Positions 46,177-57,876 are shown, counted from the first letter of the stretch. The stretch is DNA of 64,000 nucleotides from Riptortus pedestris (GCA_019009955.1 CM032233.1:81173501-81237500); one strand, 5' to 3'. Notes: generated from the letters alone by a model not told the origin. Program-made: numbers and translations.

Positions 46177-47240
46177 GCGTGTTCGTGAGGACACGCTAAG
46201 CACTAAGGACGTTGAATGAAATTCGGTGGTCTCAATTGCATCAAATACTTATGGGGCACTTCCAACTACTACTGTAAAGCGATATTCCCAACAATTAAAA
46301 AAAAATGTGCAAGTTCCATGCTCTGCGGTTTTTCCAAAATATAATGAAAAAATGGGAGGAGTTGACAGAATGGGGCAAAACATAAATCTTTACAGAATTT
46401 CAATTAGAAATCGAAAATGGTATTAGCCGCTGTTTTCATGGATTCTCGATGCCAGCGTCAGTAATGCCTGGCAAATTAAAAGGCAAAATGGAAATAACAT
46501 AACCCAACTAGATTTCCGACGGGAGTTAGTTCAATTTTATCTTTATAAATATAGAAATGAACCAAAAACTCCAGGAAGACCATCAACCGGTTTACGAGCA
46601 GTACGATTAGATGCAATCAATCATCTTATTCAAAGGATTCCTGACAAGAAAAAACGGAGATGTGTTGGAACATTATGCAAAGCTGAAAAAAATATCATCC
46701 CCTGTTACAACACAATGCGGCAAGTGCAACGTAGGCCTTTGTGTAAATTGTTTTGAGGACTACCACACAAAGTAGTGAAAAATTATTTTAAAATAATGTA
46801 TAATTATATAATCTGCAATAATTTATAGTTATAATGGTGTGTTATTGAAGTTCAATTCTTTTTTTTTTAATTCAAGATGTTTTAGTAGATTTCATTTTTT
46901 TTTTTGGACAATCCATGATTTATCGAATTTCAATTTTTTTTTTAATATAAAATGTTATATATTATAACAAAATAATTTTTTTAGATAAATAAACCGACAA
47001 AATGGACAATAATAAGTATAATAACAAAATAATTTGTTTGTTTTCATCCGTATCCTAACAAAACTTACTCCTTTCATGTAAGAGCTTAGCGTGTCCTCAT
47101 GGACACAGGACTTACCAAGGTTCCTGAATGCAATACATTTTTTTTAAAATTTTTATAACAATCTTTGATATCAATTGATCTTAAAAGAGGCAAAACTTTC
47201 AAAATTTTGACCAAAAAAAAATCTGGGCACTACTGGGTTA
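46177..47240 (+). mobile_element. piggyBac element, 5' truncated
   Basis: The right terminus reads AATCTGGGCACTACTGGG followed by TTAA (47237-47240), the GGG-TTAA form of a piggyBac end. The hairpin motifs GCGTGTTCGTGAGGACACGC (46178-46197) and GCGTGTCCTCATGGACAC (~47090) are an inverted subterminal pair. The corresponding TTAA-CCC left end is not seen. Confidence 0.78.
46220..46775 (+). pseudogene. piggyBac transposase C-terminal half
   Basis: The frame from 46220 reads NSVVSIASNTYGALP, KYNEKMGGVDRMGQNINLYR, ISIRNRKWY, an in-frame TAG at 46424-46426, then PLFSWILDASVSNAWQIKRQ and RRELVQFYLYKYR. GGVDRM(D/G)Q, YRI-IR--KWY and D-SV-NAW are core piggyBac family motifs. After one frame change the cysteine-rich end is readable (TQCGKCNVGLCVNCFEDYHT), stopping at 46775. 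The N-terminal half with most catalytic aspartates is missing. The GVD aspartate remains. Domesticated genes would not carry these lesions. Confidence 0.88.
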
Positions 47241-47547
47241 ACATACTCAAAATATTAAATACTTAATTTCAGAAAATAATATTTTCAATCTATTATTTCT
47301 TAAATATCCCTCTAATAACTGCTCGTTCCTAATTGCCATTTTAATAATAATAAATAAAAAAAAATAGTTCAAATAAACATTTTCCTTAAAATCTGAAATG
47401 ATGATGTCATCAGAACATATTTCCATTCACCTCCAACTGTAAAAGTTCGATGAAAACAATATTTGGTATTTAAACTTCCAACTAAGTGGTTCATGATACA
47501 AGAGTTTATTGTTAATATGAGATCGAACCCCCCCCCATTAATGCCAT
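47238..47547 (+). repeat. Direct repeat, right copy
   Basis: Near-identical to 45605-45916. It starts at the TTAA that closes the piggyBac element and runs into R1 sequence that continues past the repeat end (GTCGTTAACGACCTTGACC). Confidence 0.93.
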
Positions 47548-47725
47548 GCCCAATTTCAGTCGTTAACGACCTTGACCTTTAGTATGGTTGTGATTAAACA
47601 AACATAGTGACCACTAGAGCCATAACAGGCAAATATATATAGTTATTATTTTGAACGGACCTCATTGTTGTTAACCACTAGGTAGTATCGATGCACGTTT
47701 GAAGAAAGGCTTAAAAATCATAATT
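47548..47725 (+). repeat. R1 copy 8, right part
   Basis: Body and right half after the direct repeat: ACTAGAGCCATAACAGGCAA, a short TA tract, GAACGGACCTCATTGTTGTT and GTATCGATGCACGTTTGAAG. Together with the R1 left part in the 45.6/47.24 kb repeat, this is an R1 copy disrupted by the piggyBac event. Confidence 0.65.
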
Positions 47726-47814
47726 TAATAATAATTTTTCTGACTGCCACCTGCTTTCTTCTCCAGGGTCTTCTTACCCTTCGGTGGCCAGATTTTTTAT
47801 TTATTTTTTTTTAG

Positions 47815-47990
47815 TTCCCGGACTGCGACCAAGCAACAGTAGTGGCTATGACCAGAAACCACTGAAGAAGGCAACCACTGAAGAGTTGCCAAAAATTAAC
47901 TTTCTAATGAAAGATAAGACCTCTGGAGCAGATAACCGGCACAAGTCAGATAACAGTTTGCCCAGCGAAGAAGTCTACAACATAGTATAA
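47815..47990 (+). CDS. Possible terminal exon of an unidentified gene
   Basis: A strong acceptor-like tract (TTTTTTATTTATTTTTTTTT, then AG at 47813-47814) precedes an open frame to a TAA at 47988-47990. It encodes PGLRPSNSSGYDQKPLKKAT, TEELPKINFLMKDKTSGADN, RHKSDNSLPSEEVYNIV. Codon use is less AT-skewed than the surroundings. No domain is recognised, and no upstream partner exon was identified. It is hydrophilic and could be a disordered C-terminus, a decayed transposon ORF, or chance. Confidence 0.25.
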
Positions 47991-48469
47991 AATAATGATA
48001 ACAAATTGTATAAAGTGCAAAAAACAATTGAATAGCTAAATTTGAGATAAAAAACCCCTAACAACAATTGTGCGCTTGTTGATTAATCGGTTTGTACCAA
48101 TTAATTCAGGTCCCTTTCTTACGGTCTCACTATTTCTTCAATCGGTAAGTCAAAATTTCAATATTTTTATAGTTAGAAAAGGAAACTTGCGAAATATGGT
48201 ATAAATCAGTACCTCGTTACGGATGACCATTTTTCATATAGTAAATTCTTGAAAATTCTTTTTAATCACTTTACTTTGATAACATATTTGATGACTCGTA
48301 TCTATTAAAACTTACCTGATTTTGAATTTTTCAGTACCAAAACTGTGGATTTGTGGACCATTGAGTTTGGTATTTTTATTTCATCCTTAGTTTTCCCGTA
48401 TTGGATGTTAGTGAGTCTCTAAGCTAATATATCATAGATACATTTCGTATTTCAGACTTTTATATTTTT

Positions 48470-49260
48470 ACGGGAGTCCTTTCATTAAATAAAATAAAAT
48501 AAAATAGAGAAACAAAACAAAATAGAATCATATGTATATAAAATTGAGAAAACGAAATAAAAAAAAATAATAATATTTACTGTAAGAAACTCTTAATTAA
48601 ATGAGCATGAAGTAAATAATTATTCATTTGTAATAAATGGCTTTGTTTTAAGCACACTCGTTATATAATAATAGAAATCTTTGATTACCTTGTTTTCTTC
48701 TGGAATCAATATTGTTTTCAGTTTTTCTTGAGTTGGGTCTCCCTGGTTGTAGTACTACTGAAGTTAGTGGCGCATAGGATCTGAACACGTTGGGCATTTG
48801 AATAGGAAATGTGTTATGTCTCCTTCTTGAAGTATATTGGAACACACTTCTCTGAGTTGATTTTATACCTATTCCCACTCCAGTAGAAGAATAACCGTTT
48901 TCCCCCCAAGCTAGGCAAAGTTGTAATAGCGTAATAACGTAGAATTCTGGACACTGGGAAACTTTTATATTTCTGTAAGTAGGCGAGTAAGATGATTTTG
49001 CATACTTATTATAACTGACTATATTTTGGTCTGTATAGGTCTACCAGGATTTTAAGTATGCCTCTGACAACATTGGTTTCCATTTGAATGAATATGCATT
49101 CTTCGCCAAGCTCTTTGAACATTACCTTGACCTGTAATACTTTACCACGTGAATATTTCTAGTCTCTCTAAGTCTTTCCGAGGGGTTCTGATGCTTGGCA
49201 TTTATAGGAGCATCACTAACCTACGTAGAGCTAATATATCATTATCCATATAGAGTTTCT
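48470..49260 (-). pseudogene. LINE family C ORF2 C-terminal end
   Basis: On the minus strand, near 48830-48755, the frame reads CSNILQEGDITHFLFKCPTC, SDPMRH. This is the C...GDIxHFLFxCP...R knuckle region after RNase H in arthropod LINEs. Upstream sequence to 49260 gives discontinuous LINE-like frames (SPTYRNIKVSQCPEFYVITL) with several frameshifts. It is unrelated to families A and B. Confidence 0.6.
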
Positions 49261-49420
49261 ATTTATTTCAGGTATTGTGAAATGACGAGATCATTAGGAA
49301 TTCATGCCCTCTCCTCAAACGTCTGACTACTATTTAAAGTTTGGGCACTTGTGTTTTTTTATTAATACATTTTGTTTATATAACATCTTTAATATAAAGG
49401 AACGCTATAGAAAATTATTT

Positions 49421-49425
<5 letters not shown>

Positions 49426-49500
<75 letters not shown>
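49426..49500. repeat. (CA)n-(TA)n microsatellite
   Basis: About 17 CA units followed by about 20 TA units, outside a recognised R1 copy. Confidence 0.95.
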
Positions 49501-49504
<4 letters not shown>

Positions 49505-49910
49505 TAGCTCACCGTTAGTACATTTGGCCTATCATCATTAAAGCTGTCTGTACATGTGCTAGTATATCTGACCAAGTTCATTTTCCTTTAATGCTGTGGT
49601 ATATTTTGGTTATTCCTGAAATAGTTTTTGCGGTAGCAGCCAATTTAGTCTGGTGACAGCAGGTGACGATTGGAATCGATTTAATACATTTTTAAAAATA
49701 GCTTTACATACGTATTTTAGGGAAAAATTAAAATAATTTCTTCTTTTTTTTTTTGTTATTACCGATACCACTATATAAACCCTTAATTGACCAGAAACTC
49801 AAAAAATGACTTGAAATGATTTTTTTTCTTAAAAACTCATTTTTTGCGTTCCTAATAAATAGAATATATAAGGTTTTACTTAATTTTTTTTTCTGAACAA
49901 AAATATTACA

Positions 49911-50060
49911 TGGTGTCTTTAAGTACACTTTGGCCAGTTACCCTAAAACCTTAATGGTGTCTTTAAGTACACTCTGGCCAATCACCGTAAATAAATGGAT
50001 AACTAAATATCATCGTAAATAAATGGGTAAATAAATATCATCGTAAATCAATGGTGGTGT
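49911..50060. repeat. Short tandem duplications at the left edge of a piggyBac remnant
   Basis: GGTGTCTTTAAGTACACT followed by TGGCCA is present at about 49914 and 49957 as direct copies. ATAAATATCATCGTAAAT-type units of about 30 bases repeat at 49990-50050. The first unit resembles the terminus GGTGTCTTTAAAGACACCTT at 51320. Confidence 0.75.
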
Positions 50061-50279
50061 TTGTAAGTTCTGTTAATAAACTGACATAGTTTCTAAAAAT
50101 GTAATTAACTAATTTATTATGTAATAAAAGAAACGTGTTGTAAATAAAAAATAAGTACATTGTAAACAAAATATAAATCCGTCAAAAATAACATTAAACC
50201 TTCCATTCATTCAAGAAAACAGGGCCTTTCACGGGTGTTACAAAGTCACACATTACATTTTCGGCATAAAACAACCCTT

Positions 50280-51356
50280 TGATTTTGGTGATACAGTCTG
50301 CACTTTCCTTTTGTAGTGAATACTTGTCAATGGTGCATCCCATCAAGTCTTGCTGCATCGGCTATGAGAGCTGCAGCAGTTCTTGGCTGCAATTGATGGT
50401 CCTGGTTCCACTAGCCCTTTTAGCTCGCCGGTCCAGCAGAATATCCTCTGCAATGTGTATTCGAAATTGTTTTAAAGTCAATTCTTTTTAGGGTGTTCCT
50501 TTTGTACAATAGCAATGCGTTATTAACCACCAAATCCAATTATTAGCTGAAAATGTTCATGTAATACTTGTGGGAGCGGTAACCTGTTCTATAAAGTGCA
50601 ACGAACATGTCGCTTAGGTCAACACTTTGTTGTCATACCATTTAATCATGTTGATACACTTTTTGTTATCAAGGTATTCTTCATAACATCCTCTTCCCTC
50701 TTTCTCCCTCAATATTGAAATGTTCCAATACTTCATTCATTTCCATTTGAAAATTTCCTTCATCCATTTTGGGGCATCCGAGTGCATTTTCTCCTTCATT
50801 GTCGCTTTCTTCTTCATCAGAAGTGATACTAAATTTTGTTAGCAAAGAGAAAAATTTTTCACCTCGACTTTTATACGTATCTGTTAATTAAAATGGTAAA
50901 AAAAATGGTAAGAACTAATATAAAATCATGCCCCTGGGGCAAATGTGTTGGTATTTGGCCAGAGTGAACATAAGTACACCATCATTAAAATCCATGCTAA
51001 AACTCTATTTCTCTCCAGAATGGAAAATGAAACACATAGGAACTTAAATAAAATCCTTTACAACTAATTCACCCATTTTGGTTCATATTTAAATCGAATA
51101 GCGTATATTTTAATGAATTAGAAACTTCGCTGGCAACTAGAGTGATGTAGGGTGGTAAACAATGATGATTTTCTTCAGTATATTGTTAGTAATTAGCTCC
51201 AATAACAATAAATGTACTTTTGTCGTATATACTCATGCTTGGGAGAATACAGCGGTGTGAACTGTGGCCCAAAAGAGGTAAGAATAGAAGCAGTTGCCCT
51301 CTGGGAGTGTTAAATATGAACGGTGTCTTTAAAGACACCTTGGCCAGTTAAGGGTT
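50280..51356 (-). pseudogene. piggyBac element remnant with transposase fragments, third lineage
   Basis: The minus-strand translation has an acidic N-terminal piece (SITSDEEESDNEGENALGCP) around 50830. A deletion joins it to WYDNKV and then VDLSDMFVALYRTGYRSHKY, YMNIFS and LDLVVNNALLLYKRNTL (about 50600-50470). These match the DNK, GVDLxD, YR--YRS and D--VNNA-LLYKR motifs of piggyBac transposases, with stops. The right terminus, inverted, reads TTAACCCTTAACTGGCC, then AAGGTGTCTTTAAAGACACC, ending at TTAA 51353-51356. Confidence 0.75.
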
Positions 51357-51409
51357 AATGTCTTTGCAAATGTTTACATATGGTTTCAGGTGGATATTTC
51401 CTTAGTTCC

Positions 51410-51800
51410 TTGGTTTGTGAAATCTTGGGATAATGGACTCTCGTCAAGACAGTATCACACTGTCCTGATGTACAGCTCTATGTACTATTTTTGGCACAAA
51501 AGAATAGTATAGTCAGGAATAGCAGAGAACTAATGAGATATATGTGATATATATGGTGAGTCTAATATTCTCCATGCTGTCGGGGAAGATTGATATATTT
51601 ATGTGGCTAGGATATTACAATACATATCCTGGCCGCCTATTCAAATAATTGGTGTATACAGGTACAAGAAAAAGAGGCAGACCCATGTGACGTTTTTTTG
51701 GTTAATTAGAAGAGGACTTTTGGGATTTTTTAATTGGGAGTCCGTGATTAACAATCGGGGTGTCGTTGCTGAGAACTAAGTTATTCGCGGACTGGAGCAC
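51410..51800 (+). pseudogene. Degenerate LINE reverse-transcriptase C-terminal remnant
   Basis: Across frames: GTRKRGRPM-like (GGTACAAGAAAAAGAGGCAG), then EEDFWDF, and FFNWESVINNRGVVAEN. The order RKRGRP..., LEEDL, W...A.NR fits the end of a LINE ORF2. Heavily frameshifted. Confidence 0.4.
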
Positions 51801-51999
51801 ATGGGGAATCTACCGATTTTTTTTGTGGTGTTATTATAGTTAAATTAGTTAATATTCATAATTAAATATAATTTGGAGTCATGGGAATTAGAAAGCATAA
51901 TAGAGACATGCTGTTTGCTTGAAGGGGCTCGAGTGTTTAGAAATGAAGATAGGATGGAGGTGATTAATAGCTATTTCCGTGACACCAACCATATTTAAT

Positions 52000-52430
52000 G
52001 AGTCCTTACTGAGCCCCAATCCAAAGGGAGGCTTTCCATAAAGCCCCTTTCGCGGGAGGGGGGGGGCAGAAGAAGAAAGGAGACTTAACAACAAAACAAA
52101 GGCGGATTCTGGAGCGGACTTTTTAAGTGAGGGATACCTCATTACGGACCGAATTCATTATTCATAAATAACCAAATTAATCCGATCCCCAATCTTTGTT
52201 CTAATGGGAACTCCGACTAAAGGGCCGAGAAATAATGACGATTCTCGAGAGCCCATTACGCTTTAACCGCCCTCGCTGCCTGCTCCCCCTACCCCCGCCC
52301 CCTGCCCCTTCCCCCGACCATCCACTCCTATTGAACAATTCATTAACGACTACTAATGACCGATGGACAAGTACAAGGTGTAAAGTGGTCAACCCTAACT
52401 TGTTAGTATTACGATAAGCCTCAATTAATC
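52000..52430. promoter_or_regulatory. GC-rich unique block, possible conserved non-coding element
   Basis: Contains GGGATACCTCATTACGGACC, ATTCATTATTCATAAATAAC, GAGAGCCCATTACGCTTTAA and a C-rich run (CCCTACCCCCGCCCCCTGCC). Open frames on both strands reflect the C/G skew. Homeobox-like ATTA motifs flank it. Regulatory role inferred only. Confidence 0.25.
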
Positions 52431-53095
52431 CGGCCATTCAATAAATGACTGATTCAGCGTAACTAAGTCGTCTTAAAGTGATACAAAAAAAGCCATTACG
52501 AATAATATTGTTGTACCAATTCTCCATAAATTCTATTTTGCTTTAAAATAGGGGAACCACCTTTCGAATCAAGATTGCTTGGTAACTTAGCAGATCGATA
52601 GAAATCTCCTCTGTTATTGCACGTATTTTATTAAACATCCCCCCTTGCCTAAATTCTATCTTACAGCATGTCAGTGGGGCAAGACTGGAGAGTAAATAAA
52701 AGTTGTAGTCTGCATACTTCTTCTCACCAATGCCTACAATTAGTCAGCTTATGCAAGCTACGGGCTACTAAGAGATGGCTGTCTAACAACTCTGGCTTGG
52801 AGTTGAATTTTGTCTACTTATGCCATTATTGGTGTAAATGGCATATCCGTCATGATGTCCCTATTGAGGGATGGTGGGATGCAGAAGAAAACGGAAATCC
52901 TCAACATGTCCTCCTGACCCTCTTATTGCTTTATTCAGTCCCGTGAAAATCAGGTTTACTTGCTCACGAGATCAATTACAAGGTTTAGACTGTAGATACA
53001 ACAATTTATATAACTTATCTCATTTGTGGGCAATTAAGGATAGCCTTCATTTTCCTAACATTTCTTCAATAATATATATGTGTTCTTCATTGTTT

Positions 53096-53540
53096 ATTGG
53101 CAAGGGTCACCAATAAAAACCAATTTTTTTCCGCGTAACCTTCATTCTTATTGTCCTACAGATCACAATTTTAAATTATGACGAGAAATAATCGAATTGA
53201 AAGTTGACGTGTAAATAATCGATTTTTAGCCAGCTGACTTAACCTGCTTCGGGAATCTCAGTATCAACGACCTACCCAGTGAAGAAGGGATTGTCGCAAC
53301 GAACGTACGAGAGAACGACCACTTCAAAAATGTAAGTATCAATCTGTAATTAAATTTAATAAATATATCATATAAGTAAGAACTTATTAATGCATTATCT
53401 AGCAAAGAATTATCGTTGGGATTTTTTTAAATTGTTATTTTTTTTTAAAAGGATGGCCTCTGAAGAGGAGGTCTTAAAGTCACGAAACATGTTGGGCAAG
53501 TTGCACAGGAAAAAAAATGTTTTTTATTGGTGACCCTGCC
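53096..53540. mobile_element. Penelope-type terminal foldback 4
   Basis: GGGTCACCAATAAAAACCAA (53101 onward) is matched by TTGGTGACCCTGCC (53527-53540) and the A/T-rich block AAAAAAAATGTTTTTTATTG. The right arm carries CTGAAGA (53460-53466) and CACGAAACATGTTGGGC (GAAAC 53484-53488), the same terminal order as foldback 1. The centre is ~330 bases and includes an exon-like frame. Confidence 0.6.
53230..53331 (+). CDS. Exon-like open frame inside foldback 4
   Basis: Between TTTTTAG (acceptor-like) and GTAAGT (53332-53337, a consensus donor) lies a 102-base fully open stretch, 34 codons: PADLTCFGNLSINDLPSEEG, IVATNVRENDHFKN. No domain is recognised. The polypyrimidine tract is weak. It could be a captured host exon, part of the element's own ORF, or chance. 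Confidence 0.22.
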
Positions 53541-53588
53541 ATTATACTATGAGGAACATATAAAAATATTGGGTCCTGAATATGAAGA

Positions 53589-53623
53589 ATACACACACAC
53601 ACACACACACACACAGACACACA

Positions 53624-53666
<43 letters not shown>

Positions 53667-53686
53667 CACATATGTATGTATGCTGC
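53589..53686. repeat. (CA)n-(TA)n microsatellite
   Basis: CA units with AG and AA interruptions, then a TA tract and TATG units. Confidence 0.93.
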
Positions 53687-54036
53687 AGTTTTCTTTTCTC
53701 ACGGTTTCTCTTCAGTATATATAAACAAACAATATTCCAGGCCTATATTTCCAGCATTTTATCATTTTTTTCTATTTCTCTTCCCCAGGGATGCAATCAA
53801 GGGCTGACTTATATTACAATAATTGGAGATTATTGTTGATAAATCAATTTTTATAATGTGGTATTTTTCTATTTTCCAAAAATTATGTCCTATTTATTCT
53901 ACTTGTTTGCAGCCCTGATCTATAGAAAATAAATTTCTCAAATAACTGGCCTAGACTAAAGTTTGTTTATATACATTAGCCACAATGAATGACAACAATA
54001 ATAATAGCTGGACGAAAATATTTACACAGCTTTATA

Positions 54037-54078
54037 CACACACACACGCACGCACGCACGCACGCACACACTCACACA

Positions 54079-54112
<34 letters not shown>
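54037..54112. repeat. (CA)n/(GCAC)n microsatellite
   Basis: CA tract with embedded GCAC tetramers (54049-54066), unlike the purely CA tracts elsewhere. Confidence 0.93.
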
Positions 54113-54114
<2 letters not shown>

Positions 54115-54371
54115 AAAAAAATCTGGGGGACCTACATTTTGAATAAAAAAAAGTATATATTTGTGTTGTCAAACAATCGCCCTACGGTTCTTTGGGAATG
54201 TTTTCACGTTAAGCTGTCAGGCGTAAGCCATTCTGAGCTATCTGGATGAATGCTCCAATGTTTGAAAATAAAGACTCCCGGCAGTTTGAATTACACATCT
54301 TGTGGAATTGACCAACATCACAAAATGAGTTCTATCTTGCTTTCCTTTTAAAGATTCATTTCTTCTAAAAT

Positions 54372-54472
54372 AATGTCTTTTTAGCAGATTGCCCTTAAGG
54401 GAAGCAATTTTTGAAAAATTTCCTTAAATGTCCATCGATCCAACCCAGGAGAAAATGAGGTACGTTCAAAAT

Positions 54473-54536
<64 letters not shown>

Positions 54537-54707
54537 TACATATAACATATAACTCTTTTAGTCTTTAGTAAACCCCCACTTTTACTAATTGAATTCTGAT
54601 TTCGAAATATAGAATATATGATTAGCTGAGATCAGTAGTGTAGTATAGTAGCAGCTACATTGGAAATCTATTTAGTTTACGCAGCACCTACTTGAAGGTC
54701 TTTTTGA
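54372..54707 (-). repeat. R1 repeat copy 9 (internally deleted)
   Basis: Right terminus TTTTTAGCAGATTGCCCTTA, right half, (TG)n(TA)n tract (54474-54530), then a shortened left half ending TTTAGTTTACGCAGCACCTA and CTTGAAGGTCTTTTT. Confidence 0.75.
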
Positions 54708-55190
54708 CCGCTGGCTGTTAGAGCTTAACCATCAGCCCGTCAATGATTTGCCTATGAGTGAACATTAAAGACGATGACTAGGGGTCCGAGTCGGAGAGAG
54801 GATACGCCTTGGGTGTGATGCCTTTGAGTGCTAATTCTGTGTTGGTTTCCGACACTATTGGCTTAGACGGCAAGGCCGACTACAATGGGCTCTAATACTT
54901 ACTGGCACTGAAAATCATTTGGCTCCTTTCACTATTCATTGGTGGTTATTATGAATTTATGTGGGACACTTCTCGACCGCATGACCCAAATATGGTCATT
55001 GATTACCTGTTTGAGGTCGGGATCCGCTCCCCCGAGTAGGGATTTCACAGTCCCAACTTACATTTCGTAGAGAACTTACTAGGAGGTCACATCCGATCCA
55101 AATTAAACCCTCATTTGGTTCTCAAGCAGCTCAAGTTGGGAGATGAAAGCCTTATATTCGAGTACAATATATTGGAGACCCCGTCGGATG
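54708..55190. other. Moderately GC-rich unassigned block
   Basis: Higher-complexity sequence (GGGGTCCGAGTCGGAGAGAG, GACGGCAAGGCCGACTACAA, GGTCGGGATCCGCTCCCCCG) directly between two R1 copies of opposite orientation. No coding frame, LTR signature or repeat partner is recognised in the window. Confidence 0.3.
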
Positions 55191-55194
55191 TATT

Positions 55195-55433
55195 TCCAGA
55201 AAAAATACATTGAATTTGCTATAAGATTGATTCTATACATTTTTTCGATCCGACGTTTAGTAACGGAAATATTTATAACTTTCGAAATTCTCCCCCTCTC
55301 ACTCCCCCCCCCCCTCCTCCAGGGCCGATATCAGCCCTGCACAAACTTGATCTGACTTTTTAGAGAAAACGACGAAATACCGTGTTTGGTAACGATTAAA
55401 CTATAGTTGCGACCGCTACAGCAACAAATACAA

Positions 55434-55489
<56 letters not shown>

Positions 55490-55612
55490 TTTTGAACAGA
55501 CCTCATTTTCATCATCTCTTAGGTAGTATCGATGGACATTTAAAGAAAAATTTCGAAAATCGCGTCATGAGTACGACCTCCATTGCTTATTTCCCTTACG
55601 GGAAATTACTTA
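55195..55612 (+). repeat. R1 repeat copy 10 (left end missing)
   Basis: Starts within the body (GAATTTGCTATAAGATTGAT), includes CCCCCCCCCCTCCTCC, a (TA)n tract (55438-55486), and the right half to CCTTACGGGAAATTACTTA. Confidence 0.8.
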
Positions 55613-57079
55613 CGCTTTTTACTTATGTAGTACAAGGTTGATTAATTTTAAAGTTAGTTTTAATTATAAAATATTGTATTTTATTTTCTTTTTTTAAATT
55701 TACTCTATTTTTTGTTAGTAAATAACAGTTTATGCAGAGATATACCCCTATTAAAGTAAAAAAAAGAAACCAAAATGTTTTGTTATAACTTCATTTAAAG
55801 TTATATCAGTAGTAATTTATGAAGTATGATATATCTGTCTCAATACGTTGAAAAACGTATAGAGTAATGAATATAATTCTATTTATTTTTTGATAGTTAG
55901 AATAATCATACACAAATCTTCTTTATTTAAGGAGAAATGTATATTTTCCCTACCTCCTCCCCCTCCTGGTTGATTTTCATCGAGAGAAGAGGTGCACAAC
56001 TACATGTTAAAAAAAATCCTGAATATGACATTTCAACAGGTACAGATGTCACACCGAAATTAGTCCAATTGGAATCATGGAGAGCCAAAACGGATAATTC
56101 AGTTGAAGTATTAAACAGATGTTTTTGAGGTAATATTAATATCTTTGCTTCTTACAAGCGAGAAAAGTCCTATTATGGTGATTAACATAAAAGGATTCTA
56201 AACAATGTTTGGAGTATATATGGGTTATAAAACAATAAAAATATGATTTCTGGCCATAAGAGAGTGGAGGCCCAGAATAGATTTGGCTTGAAATAAATAT
56301 TTCAAGTTGAGAGTATCAATGTATTGGGGCTGATTATTATTCAAGAAAGCCTTTCTTTTGTGATTATTTGCTGTGATAAGTAAATTGTATTACTTTTACA
56401 TAAATGAAAGTCTTCAGTTTTTGATTTACATTAAGATAGAAATTTTATAGCATATCACTAAGGAAATGTTTGTAAAAGATTTAGTAGAGGATAAATTCTT
56501 TATTTTGTCTAGCCATTCCTTCCAAGACATATTTTAAATTACTGTAATACCTTTTTTGTGGATCAAAAGAAAGTGTGACACAGTTCTAAATATAAAACGC
56601 TATTTTCTAAAATCAAGGTAAATCTGTAGGTGACACTTCAATAGTTGACGATTCAAAAAGAAATTTATAAAACAATTTACATGTTTGAGTTATTCAATAA
56701 AACTTCAAAGGGCGTAGATATGAATCATTTCTACCCTTTTGGAAAATATAAAATTGATCTCCAACTTTGAGGACAAGTAAGGAAATCTTTCATTTCAAAT
56801 GCCAGTATCTGGTCTCTTGCTTGTAACCTAATCATTTGTGATATACAGCTGAGTTGATTTTGATTGTCCTTTCCACTTATTTATTCGGTGTTTTTTTTTA
56901 AAAAACTATAAACGCTTTAATGAAATTAATACACTATTATTGTATAATTTCAAACCTTATAATTACTTATAATTGAGGTATCACGTACTAGTAACATTAA
57001 GCACACACTTTAGGAAAGTTTACTTCCCTGTATGCTACTGGCGATATAGTGAAAAAAACAATTATCCCAAACAAATGTC
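55613..57079. other. AT-rich stretch without recognised features
   Basis: No exon or transposon is recognised. The open frame at 55937-56128 lacks domain or splice support. Confidence 0.4.
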
Positions 57080-57837
57080 GATAGAAAAGTCCTGGGCTGC
57101 GTAAACTAAGCTCATTTCCCGCGCAAAGGTTTACAATAGATAAATCTATATAACGGTAACACAAAACCACCGTGAATATTCAGTGAATAAATACAAACTA
57201 TAATAAAAAACCTCCCGACGGAAAGCTTCTGAATTGCAAACAAACAGTTCTGTCAACTTCTTACCGGAAAGAAAAACAATTACGGTAAAATATCTGAATA
57301 TAACGTATTAATTTGATTGAAAACTATTTATTATATCTAGTACTGTAATTTATTACGAATCAAAATAATTTTTATCTCAATCAATCAAATTTAGATTGTC
57401 CAAAAACTTAAGAAGGGGGGAGGTCACCAGAAAATATTTGCATGTATCTCGTATAATAAATGTCTCTTGAAAACAATATTTGGTATTTAAGCTTCGAATG
57501 ATGTGGTTTATTACATAACCGAGTATTGTTTATGTAACATGAGTAGAAGTGGGGGTTTACTGAAGGCTGAAAAATGCAAATATCTCGGTTAATATTCAAG
57601 ATGAAGAATAAATCTATATAACAATATGTATATTTAATGTGCAATAAGGTTGATTCTATACATGTTTTCGATCCGACGTATAGTAACTGAGTTATTTCAA
57701 AAATCCTCCCCTCGAAATAAACCCCCCTCCCGCTGGCACGTTTTCAGCCATAATGAGCTTAGTCTTTATTATTACAAATAACGTTTAAATGTCGAGTTTG
57801 GTAACGATCAAGAAAAAACTTCGACCGCCAAAGCGTT

Positions 57838-57876
<39 letters not shown>

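Noticed and set aside
52668..53116. Two overlapping open frames of 92 and 81 residues
   Set aside because: No domain recognised. Cysteine/tryptophan-rich appearance is not supported by splice sites or repeats elsewhere in the window.
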